A stretch of DNA of 64,000 nucleotides, taken from contig MU401662.1 in the NCBI GenBank assembly GCA_022579005.1, forward strand, positions 1-64,000, read 5' to 3'. The stretch is from Poronia punctata. Taxonomy: Eukaryota; Ascomycota; Sordariomycetes; Xylariales; Xylariaceae. This document shows positions 9,016-20,405 of the stretch, one piece after another. Below the pieces are notes generated by a model. That model ran no database searches and was not told the DNA's origin. It saw only the letters and a list, made by a program, of their open reading frames with translations. A program made the position numbers and the translations under genes. Numbering within the stretch: the first letter of the stretch is position 1; each line of letters starts with the position of its first letter.

Positions 9016-11960
9016 TTACAACGTCGCAGCAGCGATCAGTTCCCTCTCCAACAACCCCAGTCTTTCACTAACAGACTGTGGACTCCGTAGTGTCAACACA
9101 GCTGCTTTCTGAGCCACGTTGACCAGATTTTCTATCTTTCCACCATGTGCCAGACCCGCGACGAGAGTGCCCAAGAAGGTATCTCCGATGCCGTTTACAG
9201 AGACAACATCCGTCACCTGTTCGACCGACGGGAACATTCTCATGTAGACGCCTCCGATATCCGGATGGTCATTGATCGACCTCGTGAGGATGAACGGCTC
9301 ATGCGCCGCATCGTAGAGACGGGGGTCATCTTTTCTCAGTATAGTCGTCAGGAAAGCGCCTTCGCTCCCTAGTTTTGTCAGGATAGTAGGGATGAAGGGC
9401 AGTAGTCGGATAGCTTGTTGCGGGATGCCAGCGTCCGTCATAGCAGCAGATGTAAGCATTACAAACCGGTCGCGGGCCCCTTTCATACCAAAGGCATCGA
9501 TGACGCCCCACCACCGCTCGTCTTCGAAATATTCGTTTCTCTGTGCAGCCGCGTGCATGGATGCCAGCTCGTACTGGTTGGGTGTCGTGAGATCGACAGT
9601 GTTGAAAGGGAATACCCCCAGGCTCTCCAGGCCCCTCTGGGGGCAAAATAGTCTCGTCGACTTCTCCCTCGACACGGGCTCAAACGCGATGCGGGCCCCG
9701 CTTCGTTTAGCCGCCCGTATCCATGCTCGGATGTCATGGTCCTTCCAGTTACCGTCTACCACGAGCCAGCTTGGTTTGGATGAGCGCACAGCCGAGTCCC
9801 AGACATGAGAGTATGGCTGTGCAGTGAAGATGTCCATATCCGCCATGGCAAGCACGAGATGCTTATTGCCGTCGTTCACCGACACATACTGGGCCGTGCG
9901 ACTCCCCGGGTACTCGTCGTGGCCGATTTGTTGGATGCAGGAGGTATCCATCCCGTTCGATTCGAGCGATGCAAGAACAGTTGAGCCAGCACTGATAGAA
10001 AGATTAGACAGCCGCCGTTCACCTTCCAAAAGGCAATGAGGCTTACTTACAGATCTTTGCCAACCATACTACATAGACGTACTTTCGTGTGCTGACTAAC
10101 TCGGTGTGCGGCCAGAGCTACATTGTGGCCAACGCCTCCTATCGATTGGGTTATGTGTGCCGGGTTCGAGGTGTGCAACTGTGGGATAGGGTCTTCGATA
10201 GCGTCCACACCCGTATAGTCACAGCTCAAATCTACGGCGACAGAACCGGCGACAAGGATATCTGCTTCAGTCGTCACCTGGAAATAGTCAGCCTACACAT
10301 GAAAGTCGACTGGATGAGTCGGTTTTGCTTCATAGTCCACATCCCCTCAACCCGAGCTTCGGCAGCAGATAGTTATGGTACACGATGGAAGCCTCGCTTA
10401 GCCAAGCTATGAACAATAACAATAACAACAGAACGTATATATGTGGCCAAATCGCTAGGTTCGCGTTCGCAAAAGTTACATCTAACATCTTAAAAGTCTA
10501 ACACACGGGTATAATCCTTTTGAATGCAGTCCATCATGTTTCATACTCGTCCAATGTACTTCAAGGGGGTTGTTGCCGAAGCCTGTGGTGAAGGGATGCC
10601 ATGCAAGAGAAATCCTACAGGGTCAGAAAGAGTTCCATACCTCCTTTGTTGTCGATGATTCCGGTACCGAAACCGATATAGTGTTAAGTCTCTCGAAACT
10701 ACTCCGTTGCTTCACCCTAATCCATAGTCGTCAGATCAGTGCGGCGGGATTATCATACTCCCAGGGCTCACAGTGTATCGGGTGTCGCGGGTCCCTCGGC
10801 GACCAGTCTAGACACTGCGGCAGCTATTTTCGCGGCGCGTTTGACGTTGGACTGTACTAGAGCCTTGTTTGATGTGACGCTTCTGCCATTGGTAAGATGC
10901 CGGATCCGCTTCAAGATGAAAGGTGTGTTGTCGGCGCCACGGGCACCCTGCTCATCCGATTCGCGCACTGCTTGCTCGATGACGGCCTTCATCTCGTCTC
11001 CAGGTATCGCGTCTGCCTCCGGTATGGGGTTAGCAAAGAGGAAGCCGGTTTCGATATTGAGTCTTTCTTGTGCCATGATGATAGCGGCGGCATGCTCCTC
11101 GTCCTGGACCACAAAGGGGCTTTTGATGCCACTTTCCCTGCTCCAGAATGTAGGAAAGTCGACATTTACTTTCCTTCCGTCGGCAAATGTGGCGACTAGA
11201 ACGCCCTGGGTCTCCAAATATTCCAGTGTTCTGGCAATATCGAGGAAGCCTTTGCAGCCACTGGATACTACAGCCATCCTCGTCCTTCCCAGCTCAGTCA
11301 GGTCAGCACTGATGTCGAACGAGACATGACCACCTCGATGGACGCCACCAAGGCCACCGGTACCGAAGACCCGGATCCCTGCCAACCTCGCTAAGAGCGT
11401 GGTTGCCGCAATTGTGGTCCCGCCATTGATCTTTGAACCCACCATACTCTTCGGCCAGGTAAAGTTAGCTCTACCAAGATGGAACAGTGGATTTTACTCT
11501 ACACGGGAGCTAGAGTTAGACATACCGAGCCAATGAGATAGGCGAGGTCTCGTCGTGACGCCTTCCTCGGGGAGCCTTCGACCATCTGGGTGATTTCATC
11601 GGGTGTGAGTCCAACCGTGGGCACACCGCCGAGAACCCCTATGACAGCGGGCACAGCGCCATTCTCTCGTACAATGTCCTCTAAGCCGAGATCGCCCAGG
11701 GCCCCGTGTGTATATATAGTAGTTTCAAGGGCGACTACGGGCTTATTCGTAGCCAGAGCATCAGACACCTCTTCCGATACTCTCAAGATGCTCTTCAGCC
11801 CAGCGAGGGACCCAGCCGCAGCGGATTGACTGCTCAGAAACCTTTTAGACGTTGTATATGCAGGGCTGACCGGTGTATGGCGAGCCCTGTAACACTTGAG
11901 CGGCGTCCGGAGGCCAGCGGACCGCTCCGCGAGCCGGAGCGATCTAGAAAAAGCCTGCAT
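9016..11960 (-). CDS. Bifunctional pseudouridine-5'-phosphate glycosidase / pseudouridine kinase
   Basis: Five exons: 11960-11526, 11448-10772, 10716-10641, 10277-10051 and 9991-9016; 796 residues predicted. Residues about 45-370 are a PsuG (IndA-type) glycosidase with ALETTIYTHG, NGGTTIAATTLLA and the GCKGFLDIARTLEYLE block carrying the Schiff-base lysine. Residues about 397-796 are a PfkB-type kinase (DILVAGSVAVDLSCDY, GGVGHNVA, C-terminal GIGDTFLGTLVAGL with the catalytic Asp). A short linker exon joins them. The kinase phosphorylates pseudouridine and the glycosidase splits the product into uracil and ribose-5-phosphate. The first ATG gives an Arg/Ser-rich N-terminus (MQAFSRSLRLAERSAGL...) that resembles a mitochondrial presequence. 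The 363-base intron before the kinase is long for this window, so a missed exon there is possible. Confidence 0.86.
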
Positions 11961-13479
11961 TTGGTCCCGGGGATAGCTTCGGCTGGAGGAGAGTAGCGGA
12001 ATGGACAGGGGCCTGGCAGACTTGAATGCGCCGAATATGATGTTTTTTGTGGGTGCGGTTATATGGAACAATAGCCTCTCAATGCAAGCAGTATAAGCAC
12101 GGGTTTGAAAATAAGGTTTAAATTATGGCAATGTGTCATGTAGTTGTCAAGAAATCTGAGTTTCCCCTCTGTCGTTTCTTGATGCGGTCCGCTAACAGCT
12201 CCTTATATGTTCATCGCTATACAGGGGTGTCGGGAGGTGGTTACCTTAGCTCTCTGTGTGTGTGTCACCGGGGCAGTGCTGTTGGGGCACCTGTCAGGCT
12301 GTCCCACCAGCCAAGTCGCCGACAGAACCTGACTTGACCAAGGCTACCCGGTACAAGTATCCAGGGCCAATCGACCGCCTCGTTAAACGCACACCTTCTT
12401 TGCCCGCACAGTAGGGGATTGGAAGGTCTTTCGGTGCGACTATCGTGCCACAGCATTCCGTATATATTTGCCCTGGTCAAGCATTCGTCTTCGAGGAATC
12501 ACACGAAAAACTTCAACATCGAAAAATCTCCTTTTCAGTGACTTGGCTTATGAATTCGTAAGTCTACCTATCCCATTCAAGCTGTTGCTTACTCGCACCT
12601 GTATACAGGTACATGTATTTCCGGTTATAATTATCCACTCGGGTCTCACCTAGCACCTGCAAGTTAAAGGTACTAGGTAGTAACCGCAATTGCGTTATTG
12701 GGAAGCTTTACCTTTACCAATCATTTTCGAACTGACGCGATAGAGGCCAAAGTTTATTCCCCTGGGACCCGAGACCGCCGGCGTCCGCAACATTAAGTCT
12801 ACTATCGGAAGGACCGTGCCTGGCTCCCACGTGTGCAACTTGTTTCACGGCATGACAAACATGTAACGCGCATGAGAACAGACCGTATAGGCACCGCGGC
12901 GACGGACTTCCCGGGCACCCGGCTTTGCAGCCGAGTTTACTGGGTAGCATAAGGTACCTAGTTACGAAGCCAACCTACCTCGTGGGCGAGTTAGAACATA
13001 TGGAGCAATTTGGACAAGGGGCGCCCCCACCCCTTGGTTAGCATAATTATCATGAAACTGAAACGCACGAGGAGTCCTGGCGCTCTTACATATACCTATA
13101 TATGAAAATGCCCGCGTATAAAAACTGTCACTAGCAGAAGGTGAGGCATCTTCTAGTAGTAATTGTACACGGTAGGTATAATATCGGAATTAAGGGCCGA
13201 TATCATCTAGCCTCCCTTGTCTACGAGTACGTCCAAAAACCCTGAACGAGGAGCTTGGCCTGGCTTGGTCTACATAAGCCCCTGATACGTAGCCCATCAT
13301 CCATGTGCTCAAAGTAAGTAGGTATACCAGCTCAATCTGCACCAGTCCCAATAGCTTGGACTTGCTTTCCATTTACGACTCCAAGTCCGAGTTTCAACGT
13401 TCATCTTTCTAAGTATTACCGACATATTATGCCACAGTATCGCGCGTTATTCAACTTGATAAACGTGATGCTTGGCTCG
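11961..13479. other. Intergenic region, about 1.5 kb
   Basis: No gene recognised. The right half is rich in TACCT/AGGTA words. A TATA-like element (GTATAAAAAC, 13116-13125) lies about 360 bases before the next start codon. Open frames in the stretch are short and lack family resemblance. Confidence 0.45.
13116..13125 (+). promoter_or_regulatory. TATA-like element
   Basis: GTATAAAAAC is the best TATA match upstream of the secreted-protein gene. Its distance to the ATG at 13480 implies a leader of roughly 300 bases or a leader intron, so the assignment is tentative. Confidence 0.3.
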
Positions 13480-14416
13480 ATGAAGTCTCTCTCATCAGCT
13501 TGTTGGCCACTATTGCTTACATCAACCTTGGCAGCTGATTTCGTCAGCTCTGGTGGGCAGATATTCACGCCAGGCTTCGCGATTCTCGATGCGCCCCAAC
13601 CATTCACGCCCTTAGGTGGAGGTGCGTATCCTTGCTTTACAGGTTCAGAGAGGTGGAACAACCTGCCGAAGCTTGCTTACTTAGGTAACCTAAGTAACTA
13701 ACATTGATATCAGACACAATCGAAGTTGCCCTAGATGTAACAGCCAACGGCAAGCTGAACCTCCCTCCATACGACCCAGACAGCCCTAGCATGGTCCACA
13801 ACATCGCCATCTTTCTCTACAGCTACGATACCGGGAGAAACTTCACCATCTCAAATGGAACAGCTTCGGCTAACAATGAAACGCTGGGCGACATCATGCT
13901 TTCTGAGCCTGGAAGCACGGTCAAGCATGTCAAGTGGACCTGGCCAGACTGTCTGATCGGCGAGGGGAAACCGAGTGGCGCTGACAGTGATCGCGGAAAC
14001 TATAATGTAAGGTTAAGTGCTTCACTACCTAAGTTAGGCATTGAACATCGTCTCTACACGACATATCCCCCAATTAACATTAATGGTATTGCCAGATCTC
14101 AATCCGCCAGAGTTTTCGTTTGAATGGTGAAGACCATTACACCATCTTTGACGTTCCCATCGCAGTCACGAACAAGATTGACTTCGCGGGGAATAATCCG
14201 GCTTGCGATTCGGTAGATAACCCGCTATTGAGCCCGGAGGAAATCGATGCAGAAACGGCCAACAGCGTCGGCATTCTGTTCGCTCCAGGAGACGCAACGG
14301 TGATTGAGCATTCTGCGGGCCTAGGACGTGCCGAACTAGTAGCGCCTGGTTTCAAGTCTGTTGTTGCCGGATTGTTAACGGTCGTAGCGTACAACTCACT
14401 CGCAAGTCGTCTGTAA
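13480..14416 (+). CDS. Small secreted protein of unknown function, possibly GPI-anchored
   Basis: Exons 13480-13621, 13714-14006 and 14096-14416; 251 residues from the ATG at 13480. An ATG 51 bases upstream (13429) is in frame, but starting at 13480 gives a clean signal peptide (MKSLSSACWPLLLTSTLAA, then DFVSSGG). The body has N-glycosylation sequons (NFT, NGT, NET) and motifs such as TIEVALDVTANGKLNLP and VKWTWPDCLIGEG. The C-terminus ends in a hydrophobic stretch (SVVAGLLTVVAY), compatible with GPI attachment though short. Phases agree across both introns (1, 0). I do not recognise the family; similar secreted proteins are common in filamentous ascomycetes. Confidence 0.72.
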
Positions 14417-15128
14417 CAACTCATTTGCTAAACGAATAGATGGGAGACATAACCCAAGGAAAGATAGAGAAGATACCCCTGAATAAATATCCTAGGCTCG
14501 GGAATTCACCAACAGTGGGAGCTCGGTGTTTATAACTAAAAGCACATGTCAGTTGGTCGCTATCCCTTCCCCAAACAGGACACAGTCGGGAATTGGCGGG
14601 GGCGCATAAGGCGCGGGCTGGCTTGGTCTTGCCAACTCCTCAAGACGATCGTTGCTAGAAGAATAAGCCTCTTACCCTATTCGGACAAGACCAATGGAAA
14701 CTCTCCATTCACAATCAGTTCGCAAGCCCCGTCGCGTAGCTCGACCTCAGCACTAACCCATAAACCCACTAACTCCTAAATGAGGGCCAAGCTCCCCGCA
14801 TCCTAGCTTGTCCCAGGACGTCACCTCGAGATACAGGCCCAGGACAACCTCGGCAGCCGACTTGGAGAATGGGGAATGGCTGAGGCGCGCGGAGGGATGA
14901 GCACCCCGGGCATAGAGACTCATTTTCGATTGGCGAGCGGCTGGCAAACAATGATATAGTACTTATCCCGACGACCTTCCCGGCTTGCATCTATAATAAT
15001 ATTTTCAGTCTCCCTGTGTTTTATATCCAATTTGTTGCATTTCCGCAAAAGCGCACGAATACATAGATCTCTTCGATACCTATCTTATTGCTTGTTATTC
15101 GTACCGTCACTCACTTATAATTCCCAGT
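14417..15128. other. Intergenic region, about 0.7 kb
   Basis: Nothing beyond ordinary fungal intergenic sequence and the presumed promoter of the SDR gene at 15129; short overlapping open frames here have no recognisable domains. Confidence 0.45.
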
Positions 15129-16324
15129 ATGCCTATGCACAAGGGTCTCCTCCCCCGCGAGGGATTCACCGCGGACCCGGTCCTGAAGCTCATCGGCCGC
15201 ACCCTCCTCAACCCCGTGCTTCTGCTTCCCGCTTTTGTATTGGCCAAGTACACCAAGAAGGGCGAGGACTTTCGCATGCTGCACCCGACCGCCTTCGCCC
15301 GCTTCACCAAGCTGTTCTATTTCGCCGTTGCGCGCTACCTGAGCGGCAAGCTTTCCGACGGTGTAGTCAATAACTGGTCCAGCGACACATACAACTGGCC
15401 CAACGAGATCGCCATTGTCACTGGCGGCGCTGGCGGTATCGGTGGCCATGTAGTCAAGATTCTGGAAGAGAAGGGACTGAGAGTCGTGGTGCTCGATATC
15501 CAGGAGATGACATTCGAAGCAGGTGAGCAAGAGTAGGAACGAACACAGTCCAGGACAAAGCAGCTAATCCAACGACTCCAGGTCCCCGAGTACACTACTT
15601 CAAGTGCGACATCACCTCGCCTTCCAGCCTGGCCGAGGTAGCGAGAAAAATCCGCGCCACCGTCGGCGAGCCCACGATCCTCATCAACAATGCCGGCGTC
15701 GCCCGCGGCAAGACCATCCTCGAGACCAGCGAGAAGGACCTGAAGTTCACCTTTGACGTCAACGCGTTCGCCCACTACAACACCGTAAAAGAATTCCTTC
15801 CCTTCATGATCAAGAAGAACCACGGCATGGTGGTGACAGTGGCTTCCTTCGCCGCCTTTCTGGCGGTGCCAAACATGGTGGACTACTCCATGTCCAAGAC
15901 CGCCGCGTACTCCTTCCACGAGGGTCTATCAGCTGAGCTGAAGACGCGCTACAACGCGCCCAAGGTGCGGACCGTCATCGTCAACCAGGGCTACACCAAG
16001 ACGCCCTTGTTCACGGGCTACCACAACGACTCGCCCTTCCTACTGCCCGCGCTCGAACCCGAGTCTGTGGCCGAGTCGATATGCAAGCAGATCTTCACCG
16101 GTCGCAGCGGCCAGGTCATCACGCCCAGGTTCGGAACCATCTTGAGACTACTGCAGGCCATGCCTCACTGGTACTCTTACGGCCTTCGCGCCAAGGGCGA
16201 GAACATCATGACGAACTGGAAGGGTCGGCAGGTGGTGAAGGATCTGGACACATACTACTCGAGCAGAGAGAAGCCTTCGGATCCCGGCGACAGCACTGTC
16301 CTCGTACCCGAGGCGGAGGAGTAA
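15129..16324 (+). CDS. Membrane-associated short-chain dehydrogenase/reductase (RDH10/17beta-HSD-like)
   Basis: Exons 15129-15522 and 15582-16324; 378 residues. An N-terminal hydrophobic stretch (LLNPVLLLPAFVLA) precedes the Rossmann core: cofactor motif TGGAGGIGG near residue 98, NNAG (ILINNAGVARGK), and the catalytic YSMSK. The tail after residue 260 (FLLPALEPESVAESI, ITPRFGTILRLLQAMPHWY) is typical of the retinol dehydrogenase 10/DHRS group that sits on ER or lipid-droplet membranes and oxidises or reduces lipid alcohols, retinoids or steroids with NAD(P). The substrate in this fungus cannot be read from sequence. It converges on the dienoyl-CoA reductase gene with about 400 bases between stops. 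Confidence 0.85.
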
Positions 16325-16727
16325 AGAACCAGCAGTTAATATTAATCGACTCCCGCGAGAACCAAAAGAGAGAAGGGACAAGGCGGCCATCTGGGTGGGC
16401 CTCTTGTATGTAACTCTTTGGAGATCTATGTATGTACGTAATAGGATACCAGTAAAGAAACATGTTAAATTTCTGCTTCATCGACGCGACGCGACGCGAC
16501 GCGACTCAAACTGTTCACCTGGCGCGTCTGCCGCCACCTGCAGCTTACTTGCCCGATGAGTATGGAATGGGGTACGCAATAATATGAATATTTTAATATT
16601 CCCAAACTGCTTATATACCAATCGCTAGTTCATTGTTACCTAGTAAGATTAAGCTGCATCTCACCCGACCTAGGTCAGGTCAGTTAAGTAGGTATCTACA
16701 ATAATACAAAAGATAAAAAAAAGGACA
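16325..16727. other. Intergenic between convergent genes
   Basis: Shared 3' region of two SDR genes. It holds a GACGC microsatellite (16483-16505, between four and five copies) and AT-rich sequence suitable for transcript ends. No gene seen. Confidence 0.5.
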
Positions 16728-17906
16728 TTATAGCTTGGCCTTGTCTTCTTTCCGCCCACTCTTGACATGCTTGGAAAACTCGCCCTTAAGCAAGAAGTCG
16801 GGATATCTCATATCAAGGTCTCGGCCAACGCCCATCCCCTTGTTTCTCCAATCGGCACCGTCTACAACGAGGACATCGCCGTTGACATAGTTGCCCGCAT
16901 CGCTGAAGAGGAAGACGGTGGCATCGGCAATGTCCCTAATCGTGCCCCAACGGCCAGAGGGGATGTGTCTAGCAGCCTCTTTGTGGTCCATCTGGCTACT
17001 TGCCAGACGAGCCATACCCTCGGTACCGGCGATGCCACCAGGGGCAATCACGTTCGAAGTGACTCCGTAGGGCCCGAACTCGAGGGCGACAGAGGCGCTG
17101 ATGGAGTCTACAGACGCCTTGGCAGCCGCGACGTGGGCTTGCATAGGCATGCCGGCGTAGTGGAAGGTGGCAGAGACGTAGATGATACGGCCACCTGTGA
17201 GGCCATCCTCGCTTGGGTTGGGATTGCGAGCTGCCGATTCCATTAGGTATGGTATTGTCGCCTTGACTGTGTTGTATGTTCCAAGCACATCGATTTCCAT
17301 GACTGTCTTGAAGCCATTGGAACTCAGGCCCATGATGGGTGCCACAAAGTTACCCGCCGCTCCAGCGCTAAAGGGGGGGTGTTAGCTCGGCAAACACGGC
17401 CGGAGACATAATTTGGTGACGCAAGGTGTGAAGGGAACACATACATGACAAAGTCGATGGCCCCCAATTCCTTGACACATCTGTCGGCAGCATTTTTTAC
17501 GCTGTCGGGCTACAAAGTGATGTCAGTAACCTGTCCTGATATTTTGGGCTTGGTTTAGGCACTTACGTTCCGGACATCACAGCCACCAATTCCCAGGACT
17601 TTGGCACCTTTCCTTGCCGTGGCAATATCCGCCGCGACCGACTCGGTCTTCTCCACATTGCGGCCGATGATACAAGCGTTAGCGCCGAGAGCAACCATAG
17701 CTCTCGTCTGAGCGCTGCAGATGGTGCCAGCACCACCAGTTACAAAGACAACGCGGCCCTCTATCCATTGTTAATAAAGGGTATACGACACGGGGGCCCA
17801 AGGCACGAGGCACGAGGCACAAGGGACAATCGGAGAATAATGTCGACCTACCAAAAATGCCATCTTTCCAGACATTGCTCAGATACTCGGATTTAGGAAT
17901 CGGCAT
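16728..17906 (-). CDS. Peroxisomal 2,4-dienoyl-CoA reductase (Sps19-like)
   Basis: Exons 17906-17852, 17760-17567, 17509-17445 and 17367-16728; 317 residues. The N-terminus MPIPKSEYLSNVWKDGIF runs into EGRVVFVTGGAGTIC (NADPH-binding glycine motif). Further on come IIGRNVEKTE, CDVRNPDSV, IAGAAGNFVAPIMG, and the modified active-site segment ATFHYAGMPMQAHVAAAKA, all characteristic of dienoyl-CoA reductases. The last three residues are AKL, a peroxisomal targeting signal type 1. The enzyme reduces 2,4-dienoyl-CoA so that polyunsaturated fatty acids can pass through peroxisomal beta-oxidation. Splice phases (1, 0, 2) agree at all three introns. Confidence 0.92.
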
Positions 17907-18782
17907 TTTCGCTTCTGATTTGTTTCTGTACACGTTGCGCGACCCGTTATGTGTGACCGAAAGAGAGACAGATATCTTGTTTTGAACGATTCTAGAGTAC
18001 CACACGCACGCAAAAGTTGGACAAGAGTTGGAAAGAACTCGAGTAGGGTCGGAGTTAGCAGGCCCGACTTTTAGAGATGATTTGAATATCCCCTTGAATC
18101 AATTTATATCATGATATACAAATGAAGGATTGGATAGGTAAAGTAGGTAATTAGGAGTATATTTTGATAAGCTGACGCTTTCAGGACGTATCCGAATTGC
18201 CATATGGACCTCGGTCGGCGTTGTGACCCACCCTGCACTACCTATTCAAATGTATCACAGCATCTGACTGGTCGCTATTTCTACTCAGCAAATACGTACC
18301 CGTGTTGTCTTGTCTTGCCTTTGTTGGATGGCCCAGGTGACTAATCGGTTCGTGTACCGATAAAGTGGCACCGTCCCTATTCCAGTTCTCACCCCGCAAT
18401 CACATTTACAAACCGTAACACACTAAACTTTATATAGAGGTTAGGTAAGTGGCTCCTATCAGCTTCCGTCAGTCTTCCCGCCTGCCAAAGGTGTTCCACC
18501 TATCAGGTGCCAGACCTGTCGCCAAAGCTCCAAGACCTAGCGCCCAAAGCTGGAGGTGGGCGGGGTGTGTGGGACCTTTGCCCAAGCGCCATCACCATCG
18601 GGGGCCTAGTCTAGAGGATCATACCGACGTACCTTGCCTGATTCTGCACCGCCTTATCATCCAAGAACGATACCTACGTGTACGTGTACTTGCGTTTTTC
18701 CATCTTTTACAACTTTCAAACTTTAAGCCCAATAGCCCAAACCTCAAAATCTCTTTCCACCGTCCTCGGTTGACCGGCGATC
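17907..18782. other. Divergent promoter region
   Basis: About 880 bases shared by the dienoyl-CoA reductase gene (leftward) and the Atg33-like gene (rightward). An open frame at 18449-18961 overlaps the first exon of the latter but has no domain features and is probably chance. Confidence 0.45.
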
Positions 18783-19554
18783 ATGGCATCCAAAAAGGTG
18801 ACCGTTCTCAAGTTCGTCGGGACCGTCTCCCTCGGTCTCTTGACTGTAAGTTTCTTCCAGATGTATCCTCCGTTATACGATGCCCCTCACTGCCGACCCC
18901 GGACGAGGTTTCGAGGCGGCTCAACAAACTCGCCATCCATTTGCCTTTGAGGAGACGGTGAACTGACATGAAATGAATTAGGGTACCACATTTGCTCTCT
19001 CCTCCTTTACTGTCCCAGCTCTCCTCGAGCTCCCATCCGCCTCCACGGCAGCCAAATCTCTACGAGCCATAGTATCCTCAGCAGGCGCCACCGTCACCGC
19101 ACTCTCAAGCGCGTCGGGCTCGGCCTTCCTACTCGCCTTTGCACTTTCACCCTCTGGATACAGACATCCCTATCTGCTCTACACATCGCTGCTCTGCTTC
19201 AGCACCCGCTTGACCGAATACATCACCCCTACAATCTGGGGTGTCGCGCCTCCTAGCTCGTCGTCTGCCGCCCAGCGACGTGCTGCCCTCGCACAGGCCC
19301 GCAAGGAGAAGGCCGCGGCACGGAACATGGAGGCCAGCTACGAGGTCCTTGGTGACGAGGAGGGCACCCCGACCGCAAGCGGTGAAGAGTTTGAAGATGA
19401 CGTCAACGGAGAGGAAGTTCGCGCCGAGGTCGAGGTCTTCGTCCGCGGCCAACTCGTCCAGACGGCTGTAGCCGGTGTCGGCTTCTTCATGGCTGTGCTA
19501 GGTATCTGGGGTGATGGTGCCCACGGCATCGCTGACACTCTGGTCGTCGTATAA
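18783..19554 (+). CDS. ATG33: Atg33/Scm4-family mitochondrial membrane protein
   Basis: Exons 18783-18845 and 18982-19554 (a 136-base intron, phase 0); 211 residues. The N-terminus MASKKVTVLKFVGTVSLGLLT, continuing after the intron with GTTFALSSFTVPALLELPSA, fits fungal Atg33-like proteins. Four hydrophobic segments are visible (about residues 7-32, 55-75, 82-100 and 185-205), with an acidic cytosolic loop of Ala/Glu-rich sequence between the last two. Yeast Atg33 is an outer-membrane protein that helps detect mitochondria for mitophagy; the family is divergent, so the role here is inferred. Confidence 0.75.
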
Positions 19555-20405
19555 GCTGTATGCCACGATGAAATGAAAACACACTCTTATGCTGTCACAT
19601 GTCAAACAAACTACGCTATACCAAGGATTCCTAGAATTCTACTCGAGGAATCTGGTGTTAATGAGGAGTTAGTCGGGTGTTTACTTTTGCCGTCATTCCG
19701 GAGTCGGGGATTGTTTAGGATGTCGTGCTGATCTTGATATTCTTTCTCCTGCTGAATCTGTGGGGTGCAACAATTATCCCATACAAGATTATATAGTCAT
19801 TACAATATATATATATAGTCTCGGTGCTCATACAGGGCAATCTATCTTCATCACTTCTTAGTGATGAACGGCTTAGAAGTATGTGCCTGCTCACTAGTCC
19901 TGGCAGCACGAATCCACACAACCCATCCGCTACTTTTCGAAGTTCGGATAGAATACCGATGTTTACAACAAGAACTACGTTACTATGAATTGTTAGGAAA
20001 AGGCAGAGTAAACAGAAACTGCCGACAATGCATACATCTGTCTCAAGACCACTCATGCGCAATAGGTATCAGAGCTTCCTATCTGACTACTTTGATATTT
20101 TTTTGTTTGTTTTTTTTGTTTCTGCTCACATGTCATAAAACAAACTGCTTCCTAAGTTAAGAAAGAGGGGAAAAGTCAAATTAATGGACCATCATCACAT
20201 AGCACTACTTGCAGCTGAGAGAGAAAAGAAATACAAAGGGGTATCCGGTTACACACATTCATATCCACCTATTTTTGGACCTAACACCCTCGTCCCCTTC
20301 CATCCCTCCTTTTTCCTGTCTCTCCTCTGCAGAAAAGAAAAAATAAGACCCAAGGACAAGGAAATTACGGACCCCCAGTAACTGAGAAAGGCAAAGGTAA
20401 ACCGC
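19555..20405. other. Intergenic between convergent genes
   Basis: About 850 bases of 3' flanking sequence. T-rich and A-rich runs, including a T-rich tract near 20094-20125, fit transcript termini. No gene recognised. Confidence 0.45.

Noticed and set aside
18449..18961. 170-codon open frame before the Atg33-like gene
   Set aside because: Basic, low-complexity translation overlapping the true first exon and its intron; no domain.
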